A stretch of DNA of 64,000 bases from Acidaminobacterium chupaoyuni (GCA_047936785.1 CP176394.1); one strand, 5' to 3'; counted from the stretch's first letter, positions 1 through 9,546 are shown. Numbers and translations: made by a program. The notes: generated from the sequence alone by a model not told the origin.

Positions 1-1059
1 CCCCGCCACCCCTGTGGTGGAAACGCCGATATCGGCCCCCGTGGCGCGGCGCACGCCTTCGGCCATCTGCATGGCCGTCTCTTCCGAAACCGCGCCCACC
101 GTTTCCAGTGTTTCTCGTTTTACGCCCAGCAGACCCATTTTCACTTCATTGGCATAAGAGATCACACCGCCCAGATAGCAGGCCGAGCTGCCCGCGATAT
201 CGGTGATGCGCTTGCCGATCAGGCCGCCTGTGCAGCTTTCGGCGGTGGCCAAAGTCAGCTTCGCTTCGATCAGCTTTTCAACGATCACCTGTTCCAGGCT
301 GTCCACATCCACGCCATATACCACATCGCCCAGAATGCCGCAAAGTTCTTCCACGGCGGGCTGTGTCATGGCCAGCGCTTCTTCTTTCGTTTCGGCCATC
401 GCCGTTACGCGCACAAGGCATTCGCCCTCTTTGGCATAGGGCGCGGCGGTGGGGTTTTTCCAAGTGTTCATCTGGTGGCTCAGTCGGTCTTCCATGGCCG
501 ATTCGCCCATGCCGAAAATGCGCAGATAGCGGGAAGCGATAACGCCGCCCCGCAGCTTTTGCAGATAGGGCATGGCCCTCATGCGAAACACCGGTTCGCA
601 TTCGCGCGGCGGCCCGGGCAGCATCAGCACATGGCAGCCCTCTGCTTCAAAAGCGCAGCCGGGCGCTGTTCCCCAATCGTTTTCAAGCACAGTGCAGCCT
701 TCGGGCAGCCATGCCTGCTTTTCATTGTTGCGGGTCATTTCGCGGCCTTCAAAATGTCGGCGCAGCCGCTGCATCGATCCTTCGTCCAAAACAAGTTTTT
801 TGCCGAAAGCCGCCGCGATGGTCTCTTTGGTCAGGTCATCGGCTGTGGGCCCAAGGCCCCCGGTGGTGATGATGATATCGGCGCGGCCTTTGGCGATCTC
901 GATGACCTGTTTCAGCCGCTGGGGGTTATCGCCCACCACCGTGTGATGGAACACATTGATGCCCAGCTCGGTGAGGCCCTGTGAGATCATCTGGGCGTCG
1001 GTGTTGGCGATCTCGCCCAAAAGCAGCTCTGTTCCCACGGCGATCAGTTCACAATTCAT
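1..1059 (-). CDS. cinA: CinA family nicotinamide-nucleotide amidase / competence-damage protein (C-terminus cut by window edge)
   Basis: The reading frame begins MNCELIAVGTELLLGEIANT, the typical start of the CinA MoCF-like domain, and runs without a stop to the left edge, where it reads GADIGVSTTGVAG, a segment near the active centre of the C-terminal amidase domain. About 353 codons are visible, so only the last part of a roughly 410-residue family protein is missing. CinA proteins deamidate nicotinamide mononucleotide and are linked to pyridine-nucleotide salvage. It is the last visible gene of the gltX-glnS-desulfurase-thiI run, 19 bp after thiI. The start is the ATG at 1059, with a purine-rich site (AAAGAGGG) upstream on the minus strand. 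Confidence 0.9.
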   Translation of the reverse strand, partial: MNCELIAVGTELLLGEIANTDAQMISQGLTELGINVFHHTVVGDNPQRLKQVIEIAKGRADIIITTGGLGPTADDLTKETIAAAFGKKLVLDEGSMQRLRRHFEGREMTRNNEKQAWLPEGCTVLENDWGTAPGCAFEAEGCHVLMLPGPPRECEPVFRMRAMPYLQKLRGGVIASRYLRIFGMGESAMEDRLSHQMNTWKNPTAAPYAKEGECLVRVTAMAETKEEALAMTQPAVEELCGILGDVVYGVDVDSLEQVIVEKLIEAKLTLATAESCTGGLIGKRITDIAGSSACYLGGVISYANEVKMGLLGVKRETLETVGAVSEETAMQMAEGVRRATGADIGVSTTGVAG

Positions 1060-1078
1060 TGTTTTTACCCTCTTTCGC

Positions 1079-2269
1079 TTATCCGCGCGCGGGTTCCACC
1101 ATCACGCGCTGTGTGCCGATTACGGCTTCTTCCACCAGTTCTTCGATGGGCAGGTTCTCTTCCTGCTGCAAAACCTTTTCAAGCCGGGGTTTTGTCTGGG
1201 GATGGCGCGGGGTGAACACCGTGCAGCAATCTTCATAAGGCAGGATCGAGGTTTCAAAGGTATCGATCCTGCGCGAAATTTCAACGATCTCTTCTTTATC
1301 CATGCCCACCACAGGGCGGAAAACAGGCAGGCTGCAAACCGCGTTGGTCACCTGCATGGCTTCCATGGTCTGGCTTGCCACCTGCCCCAGGCTTTCGCCC
1401 GTGATCAGGCCGCCGCAGCCGCTGCGCTGGGCCAGTTTTTCGGAAATACGCATCATAAAGCGGCGCATGATAATGGTGAAATAATCTTCCATGCAGTTTT
1501 TGCGGATCTCATCCTGGATTTTGGTGAAGGGCACGATATGCACACACATGGAGCCGCTGTAACGCGCCACAAGCCCCGCAAGGGCCAGGGTCTTCTGCTT
1601 GGCTTCTTCGGAAGTATAGGGATAGCTGAAGAAATGCACCGCTTCCAGCGCCAGCCCGCGCTTGGCCATCATATAACCGGCCACGGGGCTGTCGATGCCG
1701 CCCGAAAGCAGCAGCATGGCTCTGCCGTTGCTGCCGGTGGGCATGCCGCCCGCGCCGTGGATGCGCCCGGCATAAACAAACGCCTTCTGGTCGCGCACCT
1801 CGATATGCACCACGGTCTGGCAATCATCGCCCATGGAAACTTTCAGATGCGGATAGGCTTCGATCAGCGCGCCGCCCACTTCCATGGCGATCTCGGGCGA
1901 TTTCATCGGGAATTTTTTATCTGAGCGCTTGGCCGCCGCGTGAAAAGTCACGGTTTTTTCCATGGTGTCTTTCAAATATTCCACCGCGGCCGCCTTGATG
2001 GCGCCGATCTCTTTTTCGCAGGAACGGGCGCGGCAAATGGTGACGATGCCGAAAATGCGGCGGCAGACAACCAGCGCCTGATCCATATCGGCGCCTTCTT
2101 CTTCGGGTTCCACATAAACCGTTGACTGAATGGCATATACGCTGAATTTTCCCACCGGTTTCAGGCGGCGGCGCACAATGGAGATCAGCCGATCTTCAAA
2201 TTTGCCGCGGTTGAGCCCTTTTAACACCAGCTCACCGCATTTCAGCAGCAGCACTTCATTCTCACTCAT
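1079..2269 (-). CDS. thiI: tRNA sulfurtransferase ThiI (4-thiouridine synthase, no rhodanese domain)
   Basis: This 396-residue protein has an N-terminal ferredoxin-like/THUMP region (about residues 1-165) and an adenylating PP-loop, SGGIDSPVAG, at about 189-198. The end carries DCCTVFTPRHPQTKP, a conserved ThiI motif. It activates U8 of tRNA with ATP and inserts sulfur to make 4-thiouridine; in some bacteria it also serves thiamine thiazole synthesis. The E. coli protein has an extra C-terminal rhodanese domain, which is absent here. That matches the short Bacillus-type ThiI, which takes sulfur from a dedicated cysteine desulfurase. Such a desulfurase lies 25 bp upstream in the same operon. 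The start is the ATG at 2269 with AAGGAG just upstream. Confidence 0.95.
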   Translation of the reverse strand: MSENEVLLLKCGELVLKGLNRGKFEDRLISIVRRRLKPVGKFSVYAIQSTVYVEPEEEGADMDQALVVCRRIFGIVTICRARSCEKEIGAIKAAAVEYLKDTMEKTVTFHAAAKRSDKKFPMKSPEIAMEVGGALIEAYPHLKVSMGDDCQTVVHIEVRDQKAFVYAGRIHGAGGMPTGSNGRAMLLLSGGIDSPVAGYMMAKRGLALEAVHFFSYPYTSEEAKQKTLALAGLVARYSGSMCVHIVPFTKIQDEIRKNCMEDYFTIIMRRFMMRISEKLAQRSGCGGLITGESLGQVASQTMEAMQVTNAVCSLPVFRPVVGMDKEEIVEISRRIDTFETSILPYEDCCTVFTPRHPQTKPRLEKVLQQEENLPIEELVEEAVIGTQRVMVEPARG

Positions 2270-2294
2270 AGTAACTCCTTGTTGTTTGGTATTT

Positions 2295-3419
2295 TTAAAA
2301 AAATGCCAGCGCTTTTTTCAGCCCTTCCAGAAGCGCTTCCACATCTTCATGGGTGGTTTCGGGGCAAAGGCTGATGCGCAGGGCCGAATCGATGGCCTTG
2401 GCGGGAACTTTCATGGCCGTGAGCACTTCGCTGCGCCGCCCGCGCGAACAGGCGGAACCGCCCGAAACGAACACGCCCTCATCGGAAAGCACCCTCAAAA
2501 GCACCTCGCTTCTCCCTTTTTCGGGAGAAATATTCAAAATATGCGGCGCGGAATTTTCGGGCGAGTTGATCCTCACGCCGCAGGGAAGTTCCGTGAGCCG
2601 CAGCAGGATCTCTTGTTTGAGCGCCTGCATTTTCGCGGCGTTTTCCGCCGTTTGACCGCCCCGCAGGCGGGCGGCCGCCCCAAAACTCATGATCTGGGGC
2701 ATTCCCTCCGTGCCGCTGCGCAGGCCGTTTTCCTGCCCGCCGCCCAAGATGCGCGGGCGCACGGTTTTGATATTTTTAGCATACAGCGCCCCCACCCCTT
2801 TGCAGGCGCCGATCTTATGGCCGCTCACCGAAACGAAATCATAGGGGGCGGGGTCAAAAGGAATTTTGCAGAACGCCTGCACGGCATCGATATGCAGCAT
2901 CGCGGCGGAATTTCGGTGTTTCAGTCCTTCGGCCACCTGCGCCGTGGGCAGAATGGCCCCCGTTTCGCTGTTGACCGCCATCATGGTGACAAGGGCGGTG
3001 TCTTCGCGCACGGCTGCCAGGATCTCTTCGGCCGAAACGGTGCCGTCGGGCTGCGGATCTACCAAAGTTACTTCACAGCCTTCGCTTTCCAGCGCTTTCA
3101 GCGTTTCCAGCGTGGCCTTATGCTCGATGTGCGTGCTCACAATGTGGCGGCCGATGCGCCGCCCGCGGTAAACCGCGCTGAAAAGGGCGGTGTTGATGGC
3201 TTCGGTTCCGCAGGAAGTGAACACCAGCTGCTCGGCTTTGCAGCCCAACGCAAGCGCAACATCGGCGCGCGCCTGTGAAAGCGCGCGCCGTGCCTCTGCC
3301 CCCAGCGCATAAAGCGCCGAGGGGTTTCCATATTCTTCTGTCATGGCCTTCATGGCGGCCTGCGCCGCTTCGGGCAGCACCCGGGTGGTGGCGGCGTTAT
3401 CTAAATAATGCATTTCCAT
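2295..3419 (-). CDS. Cysteine desulfurase (NifS/IscS family)
   Basis: A 374-residue PLP enzyme that takes sulfur from cysteine as a persulfide. It starts MEMHYLDNAATT, the family's N-terminal signature. The PLP lysine is K202 in SVSGHKIGACKG. The catalytic cysteine is C324 in SGGSACSRGRRS, on the longer loop seen in group-I enzymes. It is one base from glnS upstream and 25 bp from thiI downstream, so it probably feeds ThiI, as the NifZ-ThiI pair does in Bacillus. There is no iscU or sufU here, so a general Fe-S role is not supported by context. Two ATGs (3419, 3413) are possible starts. The only SD-like sequence lies inside the end of glnS, suggesting translational coupling. Confidence 0.93.
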   Translation of the reverse strand: MEMHYLDNAATTRVLPEAAQAAMKAMTEEYGNPSALYALGAEARRALSQARADVALALGCKAEQLVFTSCGTEAINTALFSAVYRGRRIGRHIVSTHIEHKATLETLKALESEGCEVTLVDPQPDGTVSAEEILAAVREDTALVTMMAVNSETGAILPTAQVAEGLKHRNSAAMLHIDAVQAFCKIPFDPAPYDFVSVSGHKIGACKGVGALYAKNIKTVRPRILGGGQENGLRSGTEGMPQIMSFGAAARLRGGQTAENAAKMQALKQEILLRLTELPCGVRINSPENSAPHILNISPEKGRSEVLLRVLSDEGVFVSGGSACSRGRRSEVLTAMKVPAKAIDSALRISLCPETTHEDVEALLEGLKKALAFF

Positions 3420-3420
3420 C

Positions 3421-5079
3421 TTATTTTTTTGCCTTAAAGCTGTCTTTTAAAGTCACGGCGCGGTTGAACACCGGCGCGCCGGGTTTTGAATCTTTGCTGT
3501 CGGCGCAGAAATAGCCCAAACGCATGAACTGGAAGCGATCGGCGGGTTCGGCATCGCGCAGGCTTGCTTCCAGCTTGCATCCGCCCAGCACTTCCAGCGA
3601 TTCTTCATTGAGGCAGCTGATGAAATCCACATCCGCCGCATCGGGGTTCGGGTCGGTGAACAGATTGGAATATAAGCGCACTTCGCTTTCTACGGCGGTT
3701 TCGCAATCTACCCAGTGGATCGTTCCGCGCACTTTGCGGCCGTCGGCGGCGTTGCCCCCGCGGGAATCTCTGTCGCATTCCGCCAGAATCTCGATGACTT
3801 TGCCGTTTTCATCTTTCACGCAGCCGGTGCATTTGACGATATAGGCGCCTTTCAGGCGCACTTCGTTGCCGGGATACAGACGGTTGTATTTCGGCACGGG
3901 TTCTTCCATGAAATCGTCTTCTTCCACCCAGACACAACGGGAAAAGCTTACTTTTCTCATGCCGTCTTCGGGGCGTTCGGGGTTGTTTTCCACTTCAAAT
4001 TCTTCATGCAGATCTTCGGGATAATTGGTCAAAGTCAGCTTCACCGGATGCAGAACGGCCATCACGCGCTTTGCGGTGGTGTTCAGGTCTTCACGCAGGC
4101 AATGTTCCAAAAAGCCGAATTCCACGGTGCTGTTGACCTTGGCAACGCCGATGCGATCGATGAAATTGCGGATGGAAGCCGGGGTATAGCCGCGGCGGCG
4201 CAGGCCGCAAAGGGTGGGCATTCTGGGGTCATCCCATCCGCTGACGCGGTTTTCTTCCACCAGCTTGCGCAGCTTGCGCTTGGAAAGCACCGTGTGGTCG
4301 ATGCCCAGGCGGGCAAATTCGATCTGGCGGGGCTTGCCCGAAACAGAGGTGTTTTCGATGACCCAGTTATAAAGCGGGCGGTGCGCTTCAAATTCCAAAG
4401 AGCAAAGCGAATAGGTCACGCCCTCCAGCGCATCCTGAATGGGGTGCGCGAAATCATACATGGGGTAAATGCACCACTTATCGCCTGTGCGGTGATGGTG
4501 CGCATACTTGATGCGATATAACGCGGGGTCGCGCATATTGAAGTTGCCCGAAGCAAGGTCGATCTTGGCGCGCAGCGTCATGCTGCCCTCGGGAAATTCG
4601 CCGTTTTTCATTCTTTCGAAAAGATCCAGGCTTTCTTCGATGGGGCGGTCGCGATAGGGGCTGGTGGCGGGGGTCTTCAAATCGCCGCGGTTGGCCTTCA
4701 CTTCATCGGGCGAAAGTTCGCAGACATAGGCCAGGCCTTTTTTGATCAGCTCCACGGCCAATTCATAGGTTTTATCAAAATAATCGGAACCATAGCAGAA
4801 GCGATCCCAATCGAACCCCAGCCAGTGGATATCTTCTTTAATGGCTTCCACAAATTCCACATCTTCTTTGGTGGGGTTGGTGTCATCCATGCGCAGGTTG
4901 CATTTTCCGCCGTATTTTTCCGCCGTGCCGAAATCGATGCAAAGGGCCTTACAGTGGCCGATATGCAGATAGCCGTTGGGTTCGGGCGGGAAACGGGTCT
5001 GCACATGATCGCTGACGCCGTTTCTCATATCTTCTTCAATAAAATCGTGGATAAAGTTGCCTGCCGTTAAATTTTCCAT
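3421..5079 (-). CDS. glnS: Glutaminyl-tRNA synthetase
   Basis: A 552-residue class I synthetase that charges tRNA-Gln directly. The PPEPNGYLHIGH block with the HIGH motif is at residues 39-42, and the KMSKS-like loop is VLSKRKL at about 265. The C-terminal half has the two beta-barrel anticodon-binding domains usual for bacterial GlnRS. A GlnRS gene is common but not universal in Clostridia, many of which use the GatCAB route instead. Here it follows gltX by 59 bp in the same operon, so both Glu and Gln charging are encoded together. The start is the ATG at 5079 with GGAAAGG upstream. Confidence 0.96.
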   Translation of the reverse strand: MENLTAGNFIHDFIEEDMRNGVSDHVQTRFPPEPNGYLHIGHCKALCIDFGTAEKYGGKCNLRMDDTNPTKEDVEFVEAIKEDIHWLGFDWDRFCYGSDYFDKTYELAVELIKKGLAYVCELSPDEVKANRGDLKTPATSPYRDRPIEESLDLFERMKNGEFPEGSMTLRAKIDLASGNFNMRDPALYRIKYAHHHRTGDKWCIYPMYDFAHPIQDALEGVTYSLCSLEFEAHRPLYNWVIENTSVSGKPRQIEFARLGIDHTVLSKRKLRKLVEENRVSGWDDPRMPTLCGLRRRGYTPASIRNFIDRIGVAKVNSTVEFGFLEHCLREDLNTTAKRVMAVLHPVKLTLTNYPEDLHEEFEVENNPERPEDGMRKVSFSRCVWVEEDDFMEEPVPKYNRLYPGNEVRLKGAYIVKCTGCVKDENGKVIEILAECDRDSRGGNAADGRKVRGTIHWVDCETAVESEVRLYSNLFTDPNPDAADVDFISCLNEESLEVLGGCKLEASLRDAEPADRFQFMRLGYFCADSKDSKPGAPVFNRAVTLKDSFKAKK

Positions 5080-5138
5080 AATTTTTACCTTTCCGCGGCC
5101 GGTTCCAAAGCCGGCTCGCTATGGGAACGCTTTTGCCC

Positions 5139-6791
5139 TTATTTCAGGGAAGCGATCATTTTTTCCATGCGGTCGAAGCATTTTTCCCGGCCCAAAAGCT
5201 GCATGATGGCATAAAGGTCGGGGGAATTGTTGCGCCCCGTGACAGCCAGGCGGATCACATTGGAAACATCGCCCACATGGCCCTTAAAGGCTTCGGGCGC
5301 GGCCTTATAGGCTTTCACATCGGGGGAATAGCCCAGCGGTTCGCAGATGCTCTTGATGCGCTCGAACCATTGGTTTTTATCATCTTCCGCGCAATAAGCC
5401 GCGCGATAGGCTTCTAAGATCGCCCTGCATTCTTCGGGCGGCAGCTCACAGGCTTCCCGCTGTTCCTGCCACAGCTCATCATAAAAATAGCTGACGAATT
5501 CGCGCACATCGCTCCATTTGCGAATATCCTTGCGGGGCTTTTTGCCTCCGCGATCGATGGCGAAAATGCCTTCGGCAAAAGCGCTGTCGGAAGCAAGCGC
5601 CCGATAAAGGGTTTCATCATATTCTTTTGCCCAGTCGGCGGCATCCCGCGCCACTTTTTCGGCGGTGAACATCGAGATCACCCCGGCGGAAACATCGGAA
5701 AGCTTGATGAGATCGAACAGTGCGCCCGATTGGCTCATTTTGTTCAGCTGCACCGGGTAATCATGGTAATCGGCGGTTTTGTTCTGGCGGCGCCAGTCTT
5801 CAAACCCCGAATTTGCCAGATTGAGCAGATATTCCAGCACGGCTTCACGGGGATAGCCCTGCTCGACAAAATAAGAAACGGCGGCTTCGGGATCTTTGCG
5901 CTTGGAAAGCTTGCGTTTGGCGCCGTCTTCTTCTTTCATAATGGGCGAAACATGCGCATATTTGGGCGGCTTGAGCCCCAGCACATAAAACAGCTGCAAA
6001 TGCAGCGGAACGGAAGAGACCCATTCATCGCTGCGGATCACATGGGTGGTGCCCATCAGCGTGTCATCCACCGCGTGGGCGAAATGATAAGTGGGGATGC
6101 CGTCGGTTTTCAGCAGCACCACATCGATCACATTTTCATCCTGTTCGATCTCGCCCTTCACCACATCTTTATATTTGATGCGGCCGCCGATCTTGCCCGG
6201 CGAGCGCAGACGCATCACATAAGGCATGCCGGCATCGATTTTCGCGCGAATCTCTTCCAGTGAAAGATCGCGGCAGCGGGCATAGGTCGTGTGATAGCCC
6301 GGCAGCGCCTTTTCGGCTTCTTGTCTGGCGCGGATCTCGCCCAGTTCTTCTTCTGTGCAGAAGCAGGGATAGGCCAGACCTTTGAGCACCAGGTCTTTGC
6401 AGAAGCTTTGATAAATTTCGGCGCGGTGGCTTTGCTGATAAGGGCCGTAATCGCCCTTTTGTTCGGTTTGGCTCATCATGCCTTCATCGAATTCCACGCC
6501 GAAATCGCGCAGGCCCTGCACGATGCCGCTGATGCCGTCTTCGGTTTCGCGCTTTTTATCGGTATCTTCGATGCGCAAGATCACCACGCCGCCCGTTTGA
6601 TGAGCCACACGCTCGTTGACCAGCGCTGTGAACAGCCCGCCGATATGCAGAAACCCTGTGGGGCTGGGGGCAAATCGCGTGACCATGGCGCCCTGGGGCA
6701 ACTCGCGGCGCGGATACACCTGTGTCAGATATTCCTGCGGTGTTTTGGTGATATGGGGGAACAGCAGTTCCGCCAGCTGATTATAATCCAT
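5139..6791 (-). CDS. gltX: Glutamyl-tRNA synthetase
   Basis: A 550-residue class I synthetase. RFAPSPTGFLHIGG contains the HIGH-equivalent motif (residues 49-52), and KRKLSKRKDPEA is the KMSKS loop at about 293. Sequence between the motifs (EDTDKKRETEDG, TYHFAHAVDD) is typical of GluRS. It is somewhat longer than the roughly 480-residue common form, as in the longer clostridial type. It is the first gene of the operon; a TTGAAA-17-TATAAT promoter lies about 85 bases upstream. The start ATG at 6791 has AGGAGTGAG before it. With GlnRS encoded next door, this enzyme may be discriminating, but that cannot be read from the sequence. Confidence 0.96.
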   Translation of the reverse strand: MDYNQLAELLFPHITKTPQEYLTQVYPRRELPQGAMVTRFAPSPTGFLHIGGLFTALVNERVAHQTGGVVILRIEDTDKKRETEDGISGIVQGLRDFGVEFDEGMMSQTEQKGDYGPYQQSHRAEIYQSFCKDLVLKGLAYPCFCTEEELGEIRARQEAEKALPGYHTTYARCRDLSLEEIRAKIDAGMPYVMRLRSPGKIGGRIKYKDVVKGEIEQDENVIDVVLLKTDGIPTYHFAHAVDDTLMGTTHVIRSDEWVSSVPLHLQLFYVLGLKPPKYAHVSPIMKEEDGAKRKLSKRKDPEAAVSYFVEQGYPREAVLEYLLNLANSGFEDWRRQNKTADYHDYPVQLNKMSQSGALFDLIKLSDVSAGVISMFTAEKVARDAADWAKEYDETLYRALASDSAFAEGIFAIDRGGKKPRKDIRKWSDVREFVSYFYDELWQEQREACELPPEECRAILEAYRAAYCAEDDKNQWFERIKSICEPLGYSPDVKAYKAAPEAFKGHVGDVSNVIRLAVTGRNNSPDLYAIMQLLGREKCFDRMEKMIASLK

Positions 6792-6883
6792 ATTCTCACT
6801 CCTGCTCAGGTTGTTTTTCTTTTGAAAAGTTCAAAAGCAACGGTTTTGATGCCCGTTTCTTCGATTTAACGATAGATATATAT

Positions 6884-6912
6884 ATTATATCTTTTTTTTG
6901 CGTTCATTTCAA
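6884..6912 (-). promoter_or_regulatory. Promoter of the gltX operon
   Basis: On the minus strand, TTGAAA (6912-6907) and TATAAT (6889-6884) are separated by 17 bp. The leader of about 85 nt contains a small perfect hairpin (CTTTTGAA, loop CTT, complement). That is too short for a T-box. Confidence 0.7.
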
Positions 6913-6966
6913 TAAAAAGCTGGGCTTTCCTGCACAAAAGCCCGATTTTCCATGCCTTAAAGCAGC

Positions 6967-7000
6967 AAAAGGCGCCTTTGCTTTGCAGCGTTGGCACCTT
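6967..7000 (-). terminator. Terminator after the antiporter gene
   Basis: On the minus strand, AAGGTGCC pairs with GGCGCCTT (one G-U) around a 16-base loop, followed by a short T run. It lies 43 bp after the antiporter stop. The T run is weak. Confidence 0.5.
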
Positions 7001-7042
7001 TTACGCAATTTTCTTTTTTGAAGCCTTGGGGTAAGATCCCGC

Positions 7043-8638
7043 TCAATGCTTTTGGCTGATTACCAACACATCCGCTGCTTTGATTTGTGTGTCTCCCTTA
7101 GGAATAATCATTTCCTCCCCACGCAAAATCATTACAACAAGTTCTTCCTTGCAGGGCGAGAACGCGGCGATGGTTTTGCCGATCCATCTGCTGTTTTCCT
7201 CTATGCGCTGTTCCTGCAAAACCAACCCAACTTCTCCTTGGTAAGCGGGCGCGCTGAGGATCACCGAATCAAACAGCTGAAATTCTGTATCCCCACCCTG
7301 CAAAATATTTTCGCTATCGCGTATCAGCATCACCACCAGAATATCCGGCGGCAGGTTTATATCACGCAGGGTTTTCCCCGCCCATGGATGCCCTTCTTCG
7401 ATTTTAAGGTTGATGAAATAGAGTTTTTCCGCTTCCGCGTAATCGCTGAAGCTTTTTGCATCATCTATATTCTTATCACACATACCCAGCCAGCGCGCTA
7501 CCGGCGCCAAGAGCGAGCCTTGGAAGGTGATCGAAAGCAACACAATACAAAAAACCATATGGAATAAATCCCCCGGAGTTTGCGCTTCATGCACCGTGGC
7601 CATAATCGCAAAAACGATTGACGCAGCACCGCGAAGACCGGCAAAAGAAACCAGCATCTGCTGGCGTAAACTGCATCGAAACGGAGCAAAGCATGCAGCC
7701 ACCACCAAAGGCCGAACAAAGAAAGTCAGCAACAGCGCAATTATCACAGCAGGCAGCAATATCTGGGGAATATGCGAAGGGGTTGCTAAAAGGCCTAACA
7801 AGAAAAAGATCAGCATTTGCATAAGGCTTGTGAATCCATCAAAAAAATGCACCAGCGATTTTTTATTCTTGATATGAGAATTGCCCAGCACAATCCCTAC
7901 GATATAAACGCTTAAATAACCATTTCCGCCCACAGAAGTGGGAAGCGCATAGGCAAGCAACGCAATGCCAATAAAAAAAGCCATATCAAACCCCGGCACG
8001 GGAAAACGATATCGCTTTAAGAAAACGCGGAATAGCAGCGCCAAAATAATGCCGAATGAAATGCCGAAGACCAGTTGTTTGACCATCATTGCCAGCAATT
8101 CACCTCTGCCGACCCGTCCGCTGATAATGGAAAGCAAAATCATGGTAAGCATATAAGCGATGGGATCGTTGCTGCCGCTTTCCACTTCCAGAAGCGATGC
8201 CGTATTCTCACGAAGGCCAAGCTTTTTTGAGCGTAGCACAGAAAAAACGGATGCCGCGTCGGTGGAGCCCAGAATGGCACCCAAAAGCATTGCATCAAGC
8301 ATCGGCATTTTAAAAAAAAGAATACACACCGCCCCTGTGAGGCCGGCTGTTAACACAACACCCAGCGAAGCCAGCACTGATGCTTTTATGGCAATGGGCT
8401 TTGCTTGATTCCAGTTTGTGCCGAAACCACCATAAAACATAATAAAAATCAGCGCGATCGTACAGATATTTTCTGATAGGATATAGTTATTAAACGAAAT
8501 TTTAAAAATGCCATTCTCTCCGAAAAGCATTCCCAATACGATGAAGGTAAGAAGGACGGGAACCCCTACTCGATGCGTCAACTGACTGACCAGCACGCAA
8601 AGCAATATAATGATTGTGCACATTAGTAAATACGACAT
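7043..8638 (-). CDS. CPA1 family cation/proton antiporter with C-terminal RCK_C domains (NhaP2/CvrA-like K+/H+ antiporter)
   Basis: About 531 residues when started at the ATG at 8638, where AGGGAGGAATT gives a clear ribosome site; longer upstream in-frame starts have none. The first ~390 residues are a run of hydrophobic helices with family landmarks such as GAILGSTDAASVFSVL and LEVESGSNDPIAYMLT (the ND pair typical of CPA1 exchangers). The C-terminus has two TrkA_C/RCK_C-like units: GHPWAGKTLRDINLP... and SRWIGKTIAAFSPC.... This layout matches NhaP2/CvrA potassium/proton antiporters of the inner membrane. The exchanged ion is inferred from the layout. It is monocistronic, with its own terminator. 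Confidence 0.88.
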   Translation of the reverse strand: MSYLLMCTIIILLCVLVSQLTHRVGVPVLLTFIVLGMLFGENGIFKISFNNYILSENICTIALIFIMFYGGFGTNWNQAKPIAIKASVLASLGVVLTAGLTGAVCILFFKMPMLDAMLLGAILGSTDAASVFSVLRSKKLGLRENTASLLEVESGSNDPIAYMLTMILLSIISGRVGRGELLAMMVKQLVFGISFGIILALLFRVFLKRYRFPVPGFDMAFFIGIALLAYALPTSVGGNGYLSVYIVGIVLGNSHIKNKKSLVHFFDGFTSLMQMLIFFLLGLLATPSHIPQILLPAVIIALLLTFFVRPLVVAACFAPFRCSLRQQMLVSFAGLRGAASIVFAIMATVHEAQTPGDLFHMVFCIVLLSITFQGSLLAPVARWLGMCDKNIDDAKSFSDYAEAEKLYFINLKIEEGHPWAGKTLRDINLPPDILVVMLIRDSENILQGGDTEFQLFDSVILSAPAYQGEVGLVLQEQRIEENSRWIGKTIAAFSPCKEELVVMILRGEEMIIPKGDTQIKAADVLVISQKH

Positions 8639-8794
8639 AATTCCTCCCTTTTCGTGATAAAATTCTTCTGCTTTCATTCGTATCGCGCGTGCAACTAATG
8701 AATTTATTTTTATCATATCATACCAAAACCGCGGCATCAACCATCTGCTTTCGCTGAAAAAACAGTCTTTTTCTCTTTGCGATTACATTGGTAT

Positions 8795-8822
8795 AAAAAA
8801 GAGGCAGCCTGTTGGCTGCCTC
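8795..8822 (-). terminator. Terminator after ECF S component
   Basis: GAGGCAGCC and GGCTGCCTC form a perfect 9-bp stem with a 4-base loop. On the minus strand it is followed by TTTTTT, 25 bp after the stop of the upstream gene. Confidence 0.85.
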
Positions 8823-8846
8823 CCAAACCTCATAAAAAATTCTCGT

Positions 8847-9437
8847 TTATTCTTGTTCCAGCTTTGAAAAAACTCCCGCGGCCTCTAAGGGGCGGCGCAG
8901 CGCAAGGCAAAGCAGAATGGAACACACCGAAGCGATGACGGCGTTCAGCGAAGAAACAGAGACTTTTGTGACCAGAACAGGCAAAACGGCTTCCCACACG
9001 GCGCCCATCACAAAGCGCTGCATGATCACAGTCTTCAGACCATACAGGGCAACATAAGTCACCGCGGCCACCACCGCCGCAACGATGTTGCGCGCTTTGT
9101 TCTGCCCCTTGGCCTTTGCCCCGTGGGCGATAAGCCCCGCCACAAAGCCCATGGCGAATTTCATGATGAAAGTGATCCAGAATTCGGGCGCGAACACAGG
9201 ATCCATCAGGTCATAGATCGCCGAACCGATGCCCGCGGCAAGGCCGCCCGTCAGCGGCCCAAACAGCAGGCCCGTCAGCAGCGACATGATGTTGCCGAAA
9301 TGGATCATGGTTTTGCCCATAGGGGTTGCGATATCGATATGCAGAAAGGTGCAGACAAACACCAGCGCCGCCATCAGCCCGATGACCGCCATTCGATATA
9401 CCGTAAAAAACTTCTTTTTCTCAGTGGTCTTTTCCAT
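8847..9437 (-). CDS. ECF transporter S component (substrate-binding membrane subunit)
   Basis: About 196 residues from the ATG at 9437, chosen because AGGGAG lies five bases upstream; a longer start at 9467 lacks a site. There are five to six hydrophobic helices and a conserved core, HFGNIMSLLTGLLFGPLTGG followed by LAAGIGSAIYDLMDP. S components capture a vitamin or similar micronutrient and share the EcfA-EcfA'-EcfT module encoded elsewhere. The ligand cannot be named from the sequence, and the gene stands alone. Upstream on the minus strand TATAAT (9496-9491) could be a -10 box, leaving a leader of under 50 nt with no room for a vitamin riboswitch. Confidence 0.82.
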   Translation of the reverse strand: MEKTTEKKKFFTVYRMAVIGLMAALVFVCTFLHIDIATPMGKTMIHFGNIMSLLTGLLFGPLTGGLAAGIGSAIYDLMDPVFAPEFWITFIMKFAMGFVAGLIAHGAKAKGQNKARNIVAAVVAAVTYVALYGLKTVIMQRFVMGAVWEAVLPVLVTKVSVSSLNAVIASVCSILLCLALRRPLEAAGVFSKLEQE

Positions 9438-9546
9438 CTTTTCTCCCTCTTTCTTCCCGCTTTCCACGGGGTTTTCTGATGTCGGGAGTTATTATATCGC
9501 GCAACTGATTCCTTTTAAATATCCAATTCAAATCATTTTAATGGTA

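Noticed and set aside
6792..6880. T-box leader for gltX
   Set aside because: Leader under 100 nt, no T-box sequence or antiterminator seen.
6922..6943. GGGCTTT...AAAGCCC hairpin as terminator
   Set aside because: Short stem, no T run on either strand, and it overlaps the area just upstream of the gltX promoter.
9438..9490. Riboswitch before the ECF S component
   Set aside because: Under 50 nt from the possible -10 box to the start, no known aptamer pattern; a CTCCC able to pair with the SD is too little evidence.
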